Position numbers and translations under genes: made by a program. The notes below the pieces were generated by a model that had not been told where the DNA came from, searched no databases, and was given only the letters and a program-made list of their open reading frames with translations. From Paracoccus sediminilitoris (GTDB lineage: Bacteria; Pseudomonadota; Alphaproteobacteria; Rhodobacterales; Rhodobacteraceae), in contig NZ_QJPK01000023.1 in the NCBI RefSeq assembly GCF_003259195.1, positions 1 through 52,397 on the forward strand: a stretch of 52,397 nt of DNA. The letters run 5' to 3'. Shown here in pieces: positions 19,658 through 28,243 of the stretch; positions within the stretch are counted from its first letter, which is position 1; each line of letters begins with the position of its first letter.

Positions 19658-19864
19658 ATGATCGAGCTGTTTTTCGTCACCTGCCTGCTGTCGGACCCCG
19701 ACCGCTGCCTGGATCACAGCCTTCTGTTCGAGGAGCAGAACGGTTTGTTCACCTGCATGCTGCAAAGCCAGAACGAGCTGGCGCGCTGGATCGAGACCCA
19801 TCCCCAGGAACAGGTCCGCGAGTGGAAATGCCGCTATGCCGGCGAAACGGATCGCAAGGCCTGA
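19658..19864 (+). CDS. Four-cysteine small protein, copy 1 (paralogue of 20023-20229)
   Basis: A 68-residue acidic protein of unknown function. Cysteines are at 9, 17, 33 and 58. It aligns without gaps to the neighbouring 68-residue protein, sharing all four cysteines, W44, P49, the WKCR at 56-59 and AG at 61-62. There is no clear signal peptide; the N-terminal MIELFFVTCLL is hydrophobic but short. AGGA lies about nine bases before the ATG. I recall similar short proteins in other Rhodobacteraceae but know no function. Metal binding or two disulfides are both possible. Confidence 0.75.
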   Translation: MIELFFVTCLLSDPDRCLDHSLLFEEQNGLFTCMLQSQNELARWIETHPQEQVREWKCRYAGETDRKA

Positions 19865-20022
19865 CGCCCGAAACTGCCTGAACCGTCGGCAATGCGATGG
19901 CGCGACGCCTGCAAAACACGCGCTTTTGCGGTGCGGGGCGAGGGATGCGCCTTGTCGGCTTTGCGGGAATCACCCCAAGCGGCATTCTGTCGTCATGGGA
20001 GGGCAACGCAAGGAACTTGCCC

Positions 20023-20229
20023 ATGATCGAATTGCTTTTCGTCGCCTGCCTGTCGGGCGAACCCCAAAGCTGCCGCGACCGCAGCATGATCTTCACGGAT
20101 GATATCGGCCTGATGGGCTGCATGATGGGCGCACAGGCCCAGTTGGCGAAATGGGCGCAGTCCAATCCCGGCCAGTCGATCAGCGGCTGGAAATGCCGGA
20201 TGGCTGGTGTGGACGGGCGCGCCGCCTGA
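20023..20229 (+). CDS. Four-cysteine small protein, copy 2 (paralogue of 19658-19864)
   Basis: A 68-residue protein collinear with copy 1. Cysteines are at the same positions 9, 17, 33 and 58, with W44, P49 and WKCR (56-59). About 40 percent of residues are identical, so the duplication is old. The ATG at 20023 has AAGGA seven bases upstream. A longer open frame from 19897 would add 42 residues with no similarity to copy 1 and is rejected. The 158 bp between the copies could hold a separate promoter. Function unknown. Confidence 0.75.
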   Translation: MIELLFVACLSGEPQSCRDRSMIFTDDIGLMGCMMGAQAQLAKWAQSNPGQSISGWKCRMAGVDGRAA

Positions 20230-20268
20230 GGCCACGGGCTGCCCGCAGGGGACGGCCCGGCCGATGGG

Positions 20269-21558
20269 TCAGCCGTGACCGGGTTCCAGCGCGTCCTCGA
20301 AGGTGCGCAGGCCTGTGCGGGGTGACTGGACCAGAACCGACATGTTGCCGGGCTTGTGTTCGTTGCGGTACATCTTCATATGCGCGGCCGGGATGTCGGC
20401 CCAGGGGAAGACCTCGGACATGCATGGGTCCAGCCGGCGTTCCAGCATCAGCTTGTTGGCGGCGCTGGCCTGTTTCAGATGCGCGAAATGGCTGCCCTGG
20501 ATGCGCTTCTGATGCATCCACAGGTAACGCACGTCGAAGGTGCAGTTGAAGCCCGTCGTGCCCGCGCAGATGACGACCATGCCGCCCTTCTTGCAAACCA
20601 GCGTGCTGACCGGGAAGGTCGCCTCGCCGGGATGTTCGAAGACGATGTCGACATTGTTGCCCTTGCCGGTGAAGTTCCAGATGGCAGCGCCGAACTTGCG
20701 CGCCTCGGTGAACCACTCCTTGTATTCGGGGGTGTTCACCTTGGGCAGCTGGCCCCAGCATTTGAAGTCCTTGCGGTTGATGACGCCCTTGGCCCCGAGC
20801 CCCATGACGAAATCGCGCTTGTCCTCTTCGCTGATGACGCCGATGGCATTGCCGCCCGCCGCGTTGATCAGCTGGATCGCATAGGAACCAAGCCCCCCCG
20901 ACGCGCCCCAGACCAGCACGTTCATGCCGGGCTTCAGCTCATGCGGTTCATGGCCGAACAGCATGCGATAGGCGGTGGCAAGTGTCAGGGTATAACACGC
21001 CGATTCCTCCCATGTCAGGTGCTTGGGGCGGGGCATCAACTGCTGGGACTGGACGCGGGTGAACTGGGCGAAGCTGCCGTCGGGGGTCTCATAGCCCCAG
21101 ATGCGCTGCGTGGTGGAAAACATCGGGTCGCCGCCGTTGCATTCCTCGTCGTCGCCATCGTCCTGGTTGCAATGGATGACGACCTCGTCTCCGACCTTCC
21201 AACGCTTCACCTTGTCGCCCACCGCCCAAACGATCCCCGACGCATCCGACCCCGCGATATGATAAGGCTGCTTGTGCACGTCGAACATGCTGATCGGCTG
21301 GCCCAGACCGGCCCAGATGCCGTTGTAGTTGACGCCTGCGGCCATGACCATGACCAGGACCTCGTTGCTGTCGATGGCGGGCGTTTCCACGACCTCTGGC
21401 TGCATGGCCTGATCGGGTTCGCCTTGGCGTTCGCGGCGGATGGTCCATGCGTGCATGCGGGCCGGGACATGGCCAAGCGGCGGCATCTCACCCACGGCAT
21501 AGAGATCCTTGACCGGTGCGTCATAGGGGGCAATCGGGGTCGGTGCGTCGAGGGCCAT
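20269..21558 (-). CDS. ccr: Crotonyl-CoA carboxylase/reductase
   Basis: A 429-residue enzyme of the medium-chain dehydrogenase/reductase family that reductively carboxylates crotonyl-CoA to ethylmalonyl-CoA with NADPH. It is the key enzyme of the ethylmalonyl-CoA pathway for acetate assimilation without isocitrate lyase. Characteristic segments are GVNYNGIWAGLGQPISMFD, YHIAGSDASGIVWAVGD, the NADPH loop VLVWGASGGLGSYAIQL and the C-terminal FPWADIPAAHMKMYRNEHKPGNMSVLV. The start at 21558 has AGGAGA upstream. It diverges from ethylmalonyl-CoA mutase, a later step of the same pathway. Confidence 0.96.
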   Translation of the reverse strand: MALDAPTPIAPYDAPVKDLYAVGEMPPLGHVPARMHAWTIRRERQGEPDQAMQPEVVETPAIDSNEVLVMVMAAGVNYNGIWAGLGQPISMFDVHKQPYHIAGSDASGIVWAVGDKVKRWKVGDEVVIHCNQDDGDDEECNGGDPMFSTTQRIWGYETPDGSFAQFTRVQSQQLMPRPKHLTWEESACYTLTLATAYRMLFGHEPHELKPGMNVLVWGASGGLGSYAIQLINAAGGNAIGVISEEDKRDFVMGLGAKGVINRKDFKCWGQLPKVNTPEYKEWFTEARKFGAAIWNFTGKGNNVDIVFEHPGEATFPVSTLVCKKGGMVVICAGTTGFNCTFDVRYLWMHQKRIQGSHFAHLKQASAANKLMLERRLDPCMSEVFPWADIPAAHMKMYRNEHKPGNMSVLVQSPRTGLRTFEDALEPGHG

Positions 21559-21617
21559 CGTACTCTCCTGTCATGTGCCGCAGCGCAGAATCGCCGGGCC
21601 GATTTCCATCTTGCTAT

Positions 21618-21646
21618 GATATGAAACGCAATAAAGCAACAATCAA
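21618..21646 (-). promoter_or_regulatory. Predicted sigma-70-type promoter of ccr
   Basis: On the minus strand TTGATT (21641-21646) and CATATC (21618-21623) are separated by 17 bp, about 60 bp upstream of the ccr ATG and in the AT-rich core of the divergent region. The -10 box matches the consensus only at its central ATA. Other TTG-containing -35 candidates exist nearby. Confidence 0.45.
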
Positions 21647-21660
21647 GACTTTATATAAGC

Positions 21661-21754
21661 AATATTGTGTCGTTACGGAACGGAATGCGCCGCGGTGCGG
21701 CGAATTGACGTAGTATCATTGTTTCTGTATCGATACTTAAAGCGACACATTATT
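21661..21754. promoter_or_regulatory. Widely spaced inverted repeat in the ccr/ecm divergent region
   Basis: AATATTGTGTCG at 21661-21672 and CGACACATTATT at 21743-21754 are inverted copies matching at 11 of 12 positions, with centres 82 bp apart. Between them are the hairpin CGCCGC/GCGGCG (21688-21702) and the 10-bp palindrome GTATCGATAC (21726-21735). One arm lies upstream of both predicted promoters, and the other just downstream of the predicted ecm -10. This geometry would suit a looping regulator, which is inference. Confidence 0.5.
21705..21733 (+). promoter_or_regulatory. Predicted promoter of ecm
   Basis: TTGACG (21705-21710) and TATCGA (21728-21733) are separated by 17 bp, about 35 bp upstream of the ecm ATG. 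The -35 is a strong match. The -10 is partial and lies within the palindrome GTATCGATAC, so a bound regulator could control access. Confidence 0.45.
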
Positions 21755-21767
21755 GCGAGGTTAAGTG

Positions 21768-23726
21768 ATGGCCCAGAAGGACAAACCTTGGCTGTTCCGC
21801 ACCTATGCGGGCCATTCCACGGCTGCCAAGTCGAACGAACTTTATCGGATGAACCTGTCCAAGGGTCAGACCGGCCTGTCGGTGGCCTTCGATCTGCCCA
21901 CCCAGACGGGCTATGACAGCGACCACGTGCTGGCACGGGGCGAGGTCGGCAAGGTGGGCGTGCCGGTCTGCCACCTTGGCGACATGCGCGCCCTGTTCGA
22001 CCAGATCCCGCTGGAACAGATGAATACCTCGATGACGATCAATGCGACGGCGCCGTGGCTGTTGTCGCTCTATATTGCTGCCGCGCAGGAACAGGGGGCC
22101 GATATCAGGGCGCTGCAGGGCACGGTGCAGAATGATCTGATCAAGGAATACCTGTCGCGGGGCACTTATATCTGCCCGCCTGCGCCGTCGCTGGCGATGA
22201 TCACGGATGTGGCGGCCTATACGCGCGAACATCTGCCCAAGTGGAACCCAATGAACGTCTGTTCCTATCACCTGCAAGAGGCCGGGGCGACGCCCGAACA
22301 GGAACTGGCTTATGCGCTGGCGACCGCCGTCGCGGTTCTGGACGATCTGAAGGGCAAGGTGCCTGCGGACGATTTTCCTGCCATGGTCGGACGGATCAGC
22401 TTCTTCGTCAACGCGGGCATCCGGTTTGTCACCGAACTGTGCAAGATGCGCGCCTTCACCGAGCTGTGGGACGAGATCACCCGCGACCGCTATGGCATCG
22501 AGGAGGAGAAGTTCCGCCGCTTTCGCTATGGTGTGCAGGTCAACAGCCTTGGGCTGACCGAGCAGCAGCCGGAAAACAACGTCTATCGCATCCTGCTGGA
22601 GACGCTGGCGGTGACGCTGTCGAAGAACGCGCGGGCTCGGGCGGTGCAACTGCCCGCATGGAACGAGGCCTTGGGCCTGCCGCGCCCCTGGGACCAGCAA
22701 TGGTCGCTGCGGATGCAGCAAATTCTGGCCTATGAGACCGACCTGCTGGAGTTCGGCGATCTGTTCGACGGCAACCCGGTGATCGAGGCCAAGGTCGAGG
22801 AACTGAAAGCGGGCGCACGCGCCGAGCTGGACCTGCTGGACCGGATGGGCGGGGCGATTGCCGCGATCGACTATATGAAGTCGCGGCTGGTCGAATCGAA
22901 TGCCGCCCGGCTTGGGCGGATCGAGACGAACGAGACCATCGTGGTGGGCGTGAACCGCTGGCAGCAGGCCGAGCCGTCGCCTCTGACGGCGGGGGATGGT
23001 GGGATCATGGTGGTCGATCCGGCGGTCGAGCAGGATCAGATCGCGCGGCTGGATGCGTGGCGGGCCGGTCGGGACGCCGAGGCAGTCGCTGCGGCGCTGG
23101 ATGCGCTGCGTGCAGATGCGGCGGCGGGGCGGAACGTGATGCCTGCCTCCATCGCCGCGGCGCGTGCGGGGGTGACGACCGGCGAATGGGCAGGCGTCAT
23201 GCGACAGGTTCATGGCGAATATCGGGGGCCGACGGGCGTTTCAGCGAACCCCTCGAACCGGACCGAGGGGTTGGAGGAGATCCGCGAGGCGGTGGATGCC
23301 GTCAGCCACCGATTGGGGCGGCGCCTGAAATTCCTGGTGGGCAAACCCGGCCTGGACGGCCATTCCAACGGCGCGGAACAGATCGCCTTTCGCGCCCGCG
23401 ATTGCGGCATGGATATCACCTATGAGGGCATCCGCCTGACGCCCGAACAGATCGTCGCCCGGGCGGCCGAAGAGGAAGCGCATGTCATCGGGCTGTCGAT
23501 CTTGTCCGGAAGCCACTTGCCGCTGATCCGCGACGTGATGCAGCGCCTGTCAGCGGCGGGATTGACGCATATGCCGGTGATCGTCGGGGGCATCATCCCG
23601 GATGAGGATGCACGGGCCTTGTCCGAGATGGGCGTGGCGCGGGTCTATACCCCGAAGGATTTCCAGTTGAACAGCATCATGCGGGATATCGTGACGCTGG
23701 TCGAACCCGCCGAGGCAGTCGCCTGA
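21768..23726 (+). CDS. ecm: (2R)-Ethylmalonyl-CoA mutase
   Basis: A 652-residue adenosylcobalamin mutase converting ethylmalonyl-CoA to methylsuccinyl-CoA. The N-terminal TIM-barrel domain opens MAQKDKPWLFRTYAGHSTA and has GLSVAFDLPTQTGYDSDH. The C-terminal cobalamin domain (about 520-645) has LVGKPGLDGHSNGAEQIA with the base-off DxHxxG motif, then GLSILSGSHL and VIVGGIIPDEDA. MeaA-type ethylmalonyl-CoA mutases are close to methylmalonyl-CoA mutase; the divergent ccr next door strongly favours Ecm. The ATG at 21768 has GAGG seven bases upstream; a GTG one codon earlier is less likely. Confidence 0.93.
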   Translation: MAQKDKPWLFRTYAGHSTAAKSNELYRMNLSKGQTGLSVAFDLPTQTGYDSDHVLARGEVGKVGVPVCHLGDMRALFDQIPLEQMNTSMTINATAPWLLSLYIAAAQEQGADIRALQGTVQNDLIKEYLSRGTYICPPAPSLAMITDVAAYTREHLPKWNPMNVCSYHLQEAGATPEQELAYALATAVAVLDDLKGKVPADDFPAMVGRISFFVNAGIRFVTELCKMRAFTELWDEITRDRYGIEEEKFRRFRYGVQVNSLGLTEQQPENNVYRILLETLAVTLSKNARARAVQLPAWNEALGLPRPWDQQWSLRMQQILAYETDLLEFGDLFDGNPVIEAKVEELKAGARAELDLLDRMGGAIAAIDYMKSRLVESNAARLGRIETNETIVVGVNRWQQAEPSPLTAGDGGIMVVDPAVEQDQIARLDAWRAGRDAEAVAAALDALRADAAAGRNVMPASIAAARAGVTTGEWAGVMRQVHGEYRGPTGVSANPSNRTEGLEEIREAVDAVSHRLGRRLKFLVGKPGLDGHSNGAEQIAFRARDCGMDITYEGIRLTPEQIVARAAEEEAHVIGLSILSGSHLPLIRDVMQRLSAAGLTHMPVIVGGIIPDEDARALSEMGVARVYTPKDFQLNSIMRDIVTLVEPAEAVA

Positions 23727-23784
23727 TCTGCGTCCCGCGCCCCCCGGACCCCCGTAGGGTATTTCGGCAACGGAGAAATGCGAA

Positions 23785-23806
23785 ACGCCGCCCCAAGGGG
23801 CGGCGT
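23785..23806. terminator. Bidirectional terminator between ecm and rpmE
   Basis: Perfect 10-base arms ACGCCGCCCC/GGGGCGGCGT separated by AA (in practice a 9-bp stem with a CAAG loop) lie between the convergent ecm and rpmE genes. Neither side has a strong T-run, so efficiency is uncertain. Confidence 0.7.
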
Positions 23807-23832
23807 CTGCGTGTCTGCAATGGTCGGGGCGA

Positions 23833-24054
23833 TCAGAAGCCGAGACCTGCATATTTGGATTTGAACTTGGTGACGCGGCCACCGGCATCCATGAGGCGGG
23901 TGGAGCCACCGTTCCAGGCGGGGTGCGAGGTCGGGTCGATGTCCAGCGTCATCGAATCGCCTTCCGAGCCCCAGGTCGAACGGGTCTGGTAGGTGGTCCC
24001 GTCGGTCATCTTGACCTCGATCATGTGATAATCGGGATGGATATCGTTTTTCAT
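23833..24054 (-). CDS. rpmE: 50S ribosomal protein L31
   Basis: A 73-residue L31. It starts [20 protein letters not shown] and contains [27 protein letters not shown], the usual alphaproteobacterial form. There are no cysteines, so this is a zinc-independent (C-minus) L31. It is the last gene of the ffh-rpsP-trmD-rplS block, 14 bp after rplS. Its ATG has GAGGTCACGAG upstream. Confidence 0.97.
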   Translation of the reverse strand: MKNDIHPDYHMIEVKMTDGTTYQTRSTWGSEGDSMTLDIDPTSHPAWNGGSTRLMDAGGRVTKFKSKYAGLGF

Positions 24055-24068
24055 CTCGTGACCTCGGT

Positions 24069-24452
24069 TCAGGCTTTCGCGTCGGATTTGGGGCGGTAGT
24101 TGGTCTTCTCGACAATACGTGCCGATTTACCACGACGGTCGCGCAGGTAATACAGCTTGGCGCGACGGACCTTACCGCGACGAACGACCTCGATCGAATC
24201 GATGTTGGTCGAGTAGAGCGGGAACACGCGTTCCACGCCTTCGCCGAAGCTGATCTTGCGCACGGTGAAGCTGGCGGCGATGGTGCTGCCGCCTTTGCGC
24301 GAGATGCAGACGCCTTCGTAGTTCTGGACGCGCGAGCGGGTGCCCTCGGTCACCTTGTAGCCGACGCGGACGGTGTCGCCGGCCTTGAAGTCGGGAATGT
24401 TCTTGCCGAGCTCTGCGATTTGCTCGGCTTCGAGTTCTGCGATCAGATTCAT
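24069..24452 (-). CDS. rplS: 50S ribosomal protein L19
   Basis: A 127-residue L19, at the 30S-50S interface. Landmarks are [53 protein letters not shown] and [16 protein letters not shown]. The ATG overlaps the trmD stop by four bases. The C-terminal tail after [20 protein letters not shown] is slightly longer than in E. coli, as is common in alphaproteobacteria. Confidence 0.97.
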   Translation of the reverse strand: MNLIAELEAEQIAELGKNIPDFKAGDTVRVGYKVTEGTRSRVQNYEGVCISRKGGSTIAASFTVRKISFGEGVERVFPLYSTNIDSIEVVRRGKVRRAKLYYLRDRRGKSARIVEKTNYRPKSDAKA

Positions 24453-25324
24453 CGCTGTTGATCCTTATCATGCTCGCGGTGGTTCCGCGATTGGTCTGAT
24501 GCGCCCGAGCGCTGTCGGTCCTTTGCCGGGTCCACATGCGTTTCCGCATATGCCCGCCACAGATCGGGGCGGCGTTCCTTGGTCAGCCGTTCGGCCTCAC
24601 GGGCGCGCCAGTCGGCAATGGCCGCATGATTTCCCGACAACAGGATGTCGGGGATCTGGCGGTTTTCCCAAAGGGCGGGCTTCGTGTACTGAGGGTGTTC
24701 CAGAAGACCCCGGTTGCCGACGGAAAAGGATTCCTCGGCCAGCGAATCCTGATTCCCCAGCACGCGCGGTATAAGCCGGACCGTCGTGTCGATCAAGACC
24801 TGAGCGGCGATCTCTCCTCCGGTCAGGACATAATCGCCGATGCTGATCTCCTCGACGTCGTGGGCGTCCAGGACACGTTGGTCGACGCCTTCGAAACGGC
24901 CGCAGATCAGCGTGACACCGGGGCCTTGGGCCAATTCGCGGGCGCGGGCCTGGGTCAGGGGTTTGCCGCGGGGCGACATGTAGATGACGGGCAGGCGCGT
25001 TCCGCGCGCGGCCTCGCGCAGCGCCGCATCCATCACATCGGCTCGGATCACCATGCCGGCGCCGCCGCCCGCAGGGGTGTCATCGACGTTGCGGTGCTTG
25101 CCGACGCCGAAATCGCGCAGGGGAAGGGTCTGGATGTTCCACAGGCCCTGCGACAGCGCCTTGCCGGTCAGCGACAGGCCCAGGATGCCGGGGAACGCCT
25201 CGGGGAAGAGTGTGATGACACGCGCGGTCCAAGCACCACGCACCTGCGGTTCGGCCATCAGTTCGCGCGGACGCATGGTGGCGTTGATCGACAGACGCCC
25301 ATGCGACTTTGGCGGTTTGGTCAT
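24449..25324 (-). CDS. trmD: tRNA (guanine-37-N1)-methyltransferase
   Basis: A 291-residue SPOUT methyltransferase making m1G37 in tRNAs and so limiting +1 frameshifts. [36 protein letters not shown], the knot region [16 protein letters not shown] and [17 protein letters not shown] are all present. The ATG at 25324 overlaps the rimM stop (ATGA). It adds about 30 residues before the conserved core; an internal ATG before [10 protein letters not shown] (25258) is an alternative start. The C-terminal basic tail ends in the rplS start. Confidence 0.95.
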   Translation of the reverse strand: MTKPPKSHGRLSINATMRPRELMAEPQVRGAWTARVITLFPEAFPGILGLSLTGKALSQGLWNIQTLPLRDFGVGKHRNVDDTPAGGGAGMVIRADVMDAALREAARGTRLPVIYMSPRGKPLTQARARELAQGPGVTLICGRFEGVDQRVLDAHDVEEISIGDYVLTGGEIAAQVLIDTTVRLIPRVLGNQDSLAEESFSVGNRGLLEHPQYTKPALWENRQIPDILLSGNHAAIADWRAREAERLTKERRPDLWRAYAETHVDPAKDRQRSGASDQSRNHREHDKDQQR

Positions 25325-25821
25325 TCGTCGGCGCCGGGCGGGTCGGCCACGATGCGGCGCGCGGCAAGGTCGATCGTGGGGACGATGGCCTTGGTGAAGG
25401 GCAGCATCAGGATGTCCTTGCCGCCCACGATCTCCAGAATATCGCCGGCACCATGGTCATAGATGGCACGGACGCGGCCCAAGGATTGGCCGCCGGTATC
25501 CACGACATCCAGCCCGATCAGGTCGGCGTGATAGAATTCGTCATCGGGAAGCGAGGGCAGGGCCGCGCGCGGTGCCCAGAGCGTCATGCCCTTCAGGGCC
25601 TCGGCCTCTTCGCGGGTGGCGATGCCCGAAACGCGGGCGCCGATGCCGCCGGTGACCGGACGGGTCAGCGATACGGCGAAGCTGCGCGTGCCATCCTCGG
25701 ATGTCAGCGGCGCGTAATTGGCAATGTCGGACGGTTCGGCGCAGAAGCTTTTCAGCCGGACTTCGCCATGGACCCCGAAGGCCCCGGCGATCGCGCCGAC
25801 ACAGATGCGGTCGTCAGCCAT
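25321..25821 (-). CDS. rimM: Ribosome maturation factor RimM
   Basis: A 166-residue protein that helps 30S assembly at the S19 region. The N-terminal [21 protein letters not shown] and the PRC-barrel segment [18 protein letters not shown]...[14 protein letters not shown] are diagnostic, and [12 protein letters not shown] closes the barrel. The start at 25821 gives MADDRICVG; the open frame to 25908 adds an unrelated leader. It sits between rpsP and trmD in the conserved order. Confidence 0.95.
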   Translation of the reverse strand: MADDRICVGAIAGAFGVHGEVRLKSFCAEPSDIANYAPLTSEDGTRSFAVSLTRPVTGGIGARVSGIATREEAEALKGMTLWAPRAALPSLPDDEFYHADLIGLDVVDTGGQSLGRVRAIYDHGAGDILEIVGGKDILMLPFTKAIVPTIDLAARRIVADPPGADE

Positions 25822-25870
25822 TCTCAGCCTCCTGGTTGGTGTCTGGCGGGGTTGCCCCCGCCAGCAGAGA

Positions 25871-26227
25871 TCACTCGGCTTCGGCCGGGGCAGCAGCCTT
25901 GGCGGCACGCTCTTCGGCGCGCTGCGTGGCTTTCTTGCCGGGGACGGCCTTCTTCATGTTCTTGCGCTCGGCCTTCTCCTTGACGCCTGCCGCTTCCAGG
26001 AAGCGTGCGACGCGGTCGGTCGGCTGTGCGCCCTGGCCCAGCCAGTACTGGATACGCTCGATATCCATCTTGACGCGGTCTTCGCTGTCTTTGGCCAGAA
26101 GCGGGTTATAGGTGCCCAGCTTTTCCAGGAAGCGACCGTCGCGCGGCATGCGCGAATCGGAAGCGACGATGGCATAGTGAGGGCGCTTTTTGCTGCCACC
26201 ACGGGCAAGGCGGATCTTCATGGACAT
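25871..26227 (-). CDS. rpsP: 30S ribosomal protein S16
   Basis: A 118-residue S16. [41 protein letters not shown] and [20 protein letters not shown] are family hallmarks. An Ala/Lys/Glu-rich C-terminal extension of about 35 residues follows. AAGGAG seven bases before 26227 supports the MSMKIRL start over MKIRL at 26221. It is preceded by chorismate mutase and followed by rimM. Confidence 0.96.
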   Translation of the reverse strand: MSMKIRLARGGSKKRPHYAIVASDSRMPRDGRFLEKLGTYNPLLAKDSEDRVKMDIERIQYWLGQGAQPTDRVARFLEAAGVKEKAERKNMKKAVPGKKATQRAEERAAKAAAPAEAE

Positions 26228-26261
26228 GGGTAGTCTCCTTGGAAAGTCGTGACGCGATGCG

Positions 26262-26573
26262 TCAGGGTTGCAGTCGTTCATGGTGCCGAATGACTTCGGC
26301 GATCACGAAATTCAGGAATTTGCGCGCGAATTCCGGGTTCAGATCGGCCTCGCGCGCGAGGCGTTCCAGCCGCTCGATCTGCTGCGCTTCGCGCGTCGGA
26401 TCCGAGGGAGGAAGGTCGTGTTCGGCTTTCAGTTTGCCGACGGACTGGGTGTGCTTGAACCTTTCGGCAAGCGTATAGACCAGAATGGCGTCCAGGCGGT
26501 CGATGCTGGCGCGATGTTCGGCCAGGATCTCGGCGGCACGCAGGGCCTGTTCGGGGGTATCGGTCATGGTCAT
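26262..26573 (-). CDS. Chorismate mutase (AroQ class)
   Basis: A 103-residue all-helical chorismate mutase that converts chorismate to prephenate. The three-helix AroQ pattern is visible: [49 protein letters not shown], with the active-site Arg and Lys in helix 1 and the loop, and a final [13 protein letters not shown] helix. No signal peptide, so it is cytoplasmic. It overlaps ffh by four bases. Placement between ffh and rpsP is a Rhodobacteraceae habit; no functional link to the ribosome genes is implied. Confidence 0.9.
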   Translation of the reverse strand: MTMTDTPEQALRAAEILAEHRASIDRLDAILVYTLAERFKHTQSVGKLKAEHDLPPSDPTREAQQIERLERLAREADLNPEFARKFLNFVIAEVIRHHERLQP

Positions 26574-28066
26574 TTCTTGCCGAAAAGGCCGCCAAGGCCA
26601 CTGGGCAGGCCGGCGCGGCCCAGCTGACCGCCAAGACCCTTGGGGTCCTGCAGCATCTTCTGGGCCTCGGCCATCTTGGCGGGGTCCATGTTGTCCATGT
26701 CGGGCAGGCCGCCGCCCTTGCCGGTCATGGCGCGCATGGCTTGCTTCATCATGCCGCCCTTGCCCATCTTGCCCAGCTTCTTCATCGTGTCGGCCATCTG
26801 CTTCTGCATCTTCAGCAGCTTGTTCAGCTCGGACACTTCAAGGCCCGCACCGGCGGCGATGCGCTTCTTGCGGCTGGCCTGCAGAAGGTCCGGATTGGCC
26901 CGTTCCTTCTTGGTCATCGAACTGATCAGCGCCAGTTGATGGCGGACCACCTTGTCGTCGAAACCGGCGGCCTCGGCCTGCTTGGCCATCTTGGCCATGC
27001 CCGGCATCATCGACATGACCGACTGCATGCCGCCCATCTTCTGCATCTGCTCCAGCTGGCCGCGCAGGTCGTTCATGTTGAACAGGCCCTTCTGGAAGCG
27101 CTTCATCATGCGTTCGGCCTGTTCGACCTCCAGCACCTGTTGCGCTTTTTCGACCAGGGCCACGATGTCGCCCATGCCGAGGATACGACCCGCGACGCGT
27201 TCGGCGTCGAAGGTTTCCAGCGCGTCCATCTTTTCGCCAAGGCCCACGAAGCGGATCGGCTTGCCGGTCACGGCACGCATCGACAGGGCCGCGCCGCCGC
27301 GACCGTCGCCGTCCATGCGGGTCAGGACGACGCCGCTGATGCCGACCTTGCCGTCGAATTCGGTCGCGACGTTCACCGCGTCCTGGCCGGTCAGGCCATC
27401 GACGACGAGGATCGTTTCGCGGGGCTGGGCGATATCGCGTACGGCCTGGACTTCATCCATCAACACTTCGTCGATATGCAGACGACCGGCAGTATCCAGC
27501 AGGAAGACATCATAGCCGCCCAGGGATGCCTGCGTCTTGGCGCGCTTGGCGATCTGGGGGGCGGTCTCGCCCTTGACGATGGGAAGCGTGTCGACGCCGA
27601 TCTGCTGGCCCAGGATGGCCAGCTGCTCCATCGCCGCGGGGCGGTTGGTGTCCAGAGACGCCATCAGCACGCGCTTCTTCTCGCGGTCCTTCAGGCGCAG
27701 GGCCAGCTTGGCAGTCGTCGTCGTCTTGCCCGAACCCTGCAGACCGACCATCAGGATCGGGGCGGGCGGGTTGTCGATGCGCAGCGCGTCGGGTTCGCCT
27801 TCGCCCTGCAGCACCTTGATCAGTTCGTCATGGACGATCTTGACCACCTGCTGGCCGGGGCTAACCGATTTCGTGACAGACGCGCCGGTCGCCTTGGCGG
27901 TGACCGATTTCACGAAGCTGCGCGCGACCTGCAGGGACACGTCGGCCTCCAGCAGCGCGACGCGCACCTCGCGCATGGCGGCGGCGACGTCGTCTTCGGT
28001 CAAGGCACCCTGCTTGGTCAGCCGGTCGAAGACGCCGCCCAAACGGTCGGAAAGGTTCTCGAACAT
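26570..28066 (-). CDS. ffh: Signal recognition particle protein Ffh
   Basis: A 498-residue SRP GTPase that binds 4.5S RNA and nascent signal peptides and docks to FtsY. The N domain starts MFENLSDRLGGVFDRL. The G domain has GLQGSGKTTTTAKLA (108-122), DTNRPAAMEQL, LLDTAGR and TRMDGDGRGG. The M domain (about 330-430) is methionine-rich. The C-terminal 60 residues are Gly/Met-rich. It opens the ffh-cm-rpsP-rimM-trmD-rplS-rpmE run, all linked by overlaps or short gaps. GGAGG lies upstream of the ATG. Confidence 0.97.
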   Translation of the reverse strand: MFENLSDRLGGVFDRLTKQGALTEDDVAAAMREVRVALLEADVSLQVARSFVKSVTAKATGASVTKSVSPGQQVVKIVHDELIKVLQGEGEPDALRIDNPPAPILMVGLQGSGKTTTTAKLALRLKDREKKRVLMASLDTNRPAAMEQLAILGQQIGVDTLPIVKGETAPQIAKRAKTQASLGGYDVFLLDTAGRLHIDEVLMDEVQAVRDIAQPRETILVVDGLTGQDAVNVATEFDGKVGISGVVLTRMDGDGRGGAALSMRAVTGKPIRFVGLGEKMDALETFDAERVAGRILGMGDIVALVEKAQQVLEVEQAERMMKRFQKGLFNMNDLRGQLEQMQKMGGMQSVMSMMPGMAKMAKQAEAAGFDDKVVRHQLALISSMTKKERANPDLLQASRKKRIAAGAGLEVSELNKLLKMQKQMADTMKKLGKMGKGGMMKQAMRAMTGKGGGLPDMDNMDPAKMAEAQKMLQDPKGLGGQLGRAGLPSGLGGLFGKK

Positions 28067-28099
28067 AGGCCGGGCCTCCTGCGGTCCAAATACGGTTTT

Positions 28100-28172
28100 G
28101 CCCCCGTGGGCGCGACGCGCTGACGGGGGGCGATCCCCGCATCTGACGGGGACCGGAAGGCTATCCTTCCGG
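28100..28172 (-). promoter_or_regulatory. Structured leader upstream of ffh
   Basis: Three inverted repeats lie in the 110 bp before ffh: CCGGAAGG/CCTTCCGG (28153-28172, CTAT loop), CCCCG/CGGGG (28135-28151) and GCCCCCGT/ACGGGGGGC with one bulge (28100-28131). If within the transcript, they would form consecutive hairpins in the 5' untranslated region. No known riboswitch consensus is recognised, and I do not see the SRP RNA here. Confidence 0.4.
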
Positions 28173-28197
28173 GAATCTTGGGTCTGTTACAGAGAAA

Positions 28198-28224
28198 CGG
28201 CCCCCAAGTCAACCTTGGGGGCCG
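28198..28224 (-). terminator. Terminator after the azoreductase gene
   Basis: Perfect 11-bp arms CGGCCCCCAAG/CTTGGGGGCCG around TCAAC, 20 bases past the azoR stop. On the minus strand TTTCTCTGT follows, a short U-rich run. It insulates the ffh operon. Confidence 0.8.
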
Positions 28225-28243
28225 TCTCCGATATCCGCGCCGA

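Noticed and set aside
19897..20022. 42-residue N-terminal extension of the second four-cysteine protein
   Set aside because: No similarity to copy 1; a proper ribosome-binding site sits before ATG 20023, giving equal lengths for both copies.
28067..28243. SRP 4.5S RNA next to ffh
   Set aside because: The GGAAGG in a hairpin recalls SRP RNA, but the asymmetric loop and GCAG element of the Ffh-binding domain are absent.
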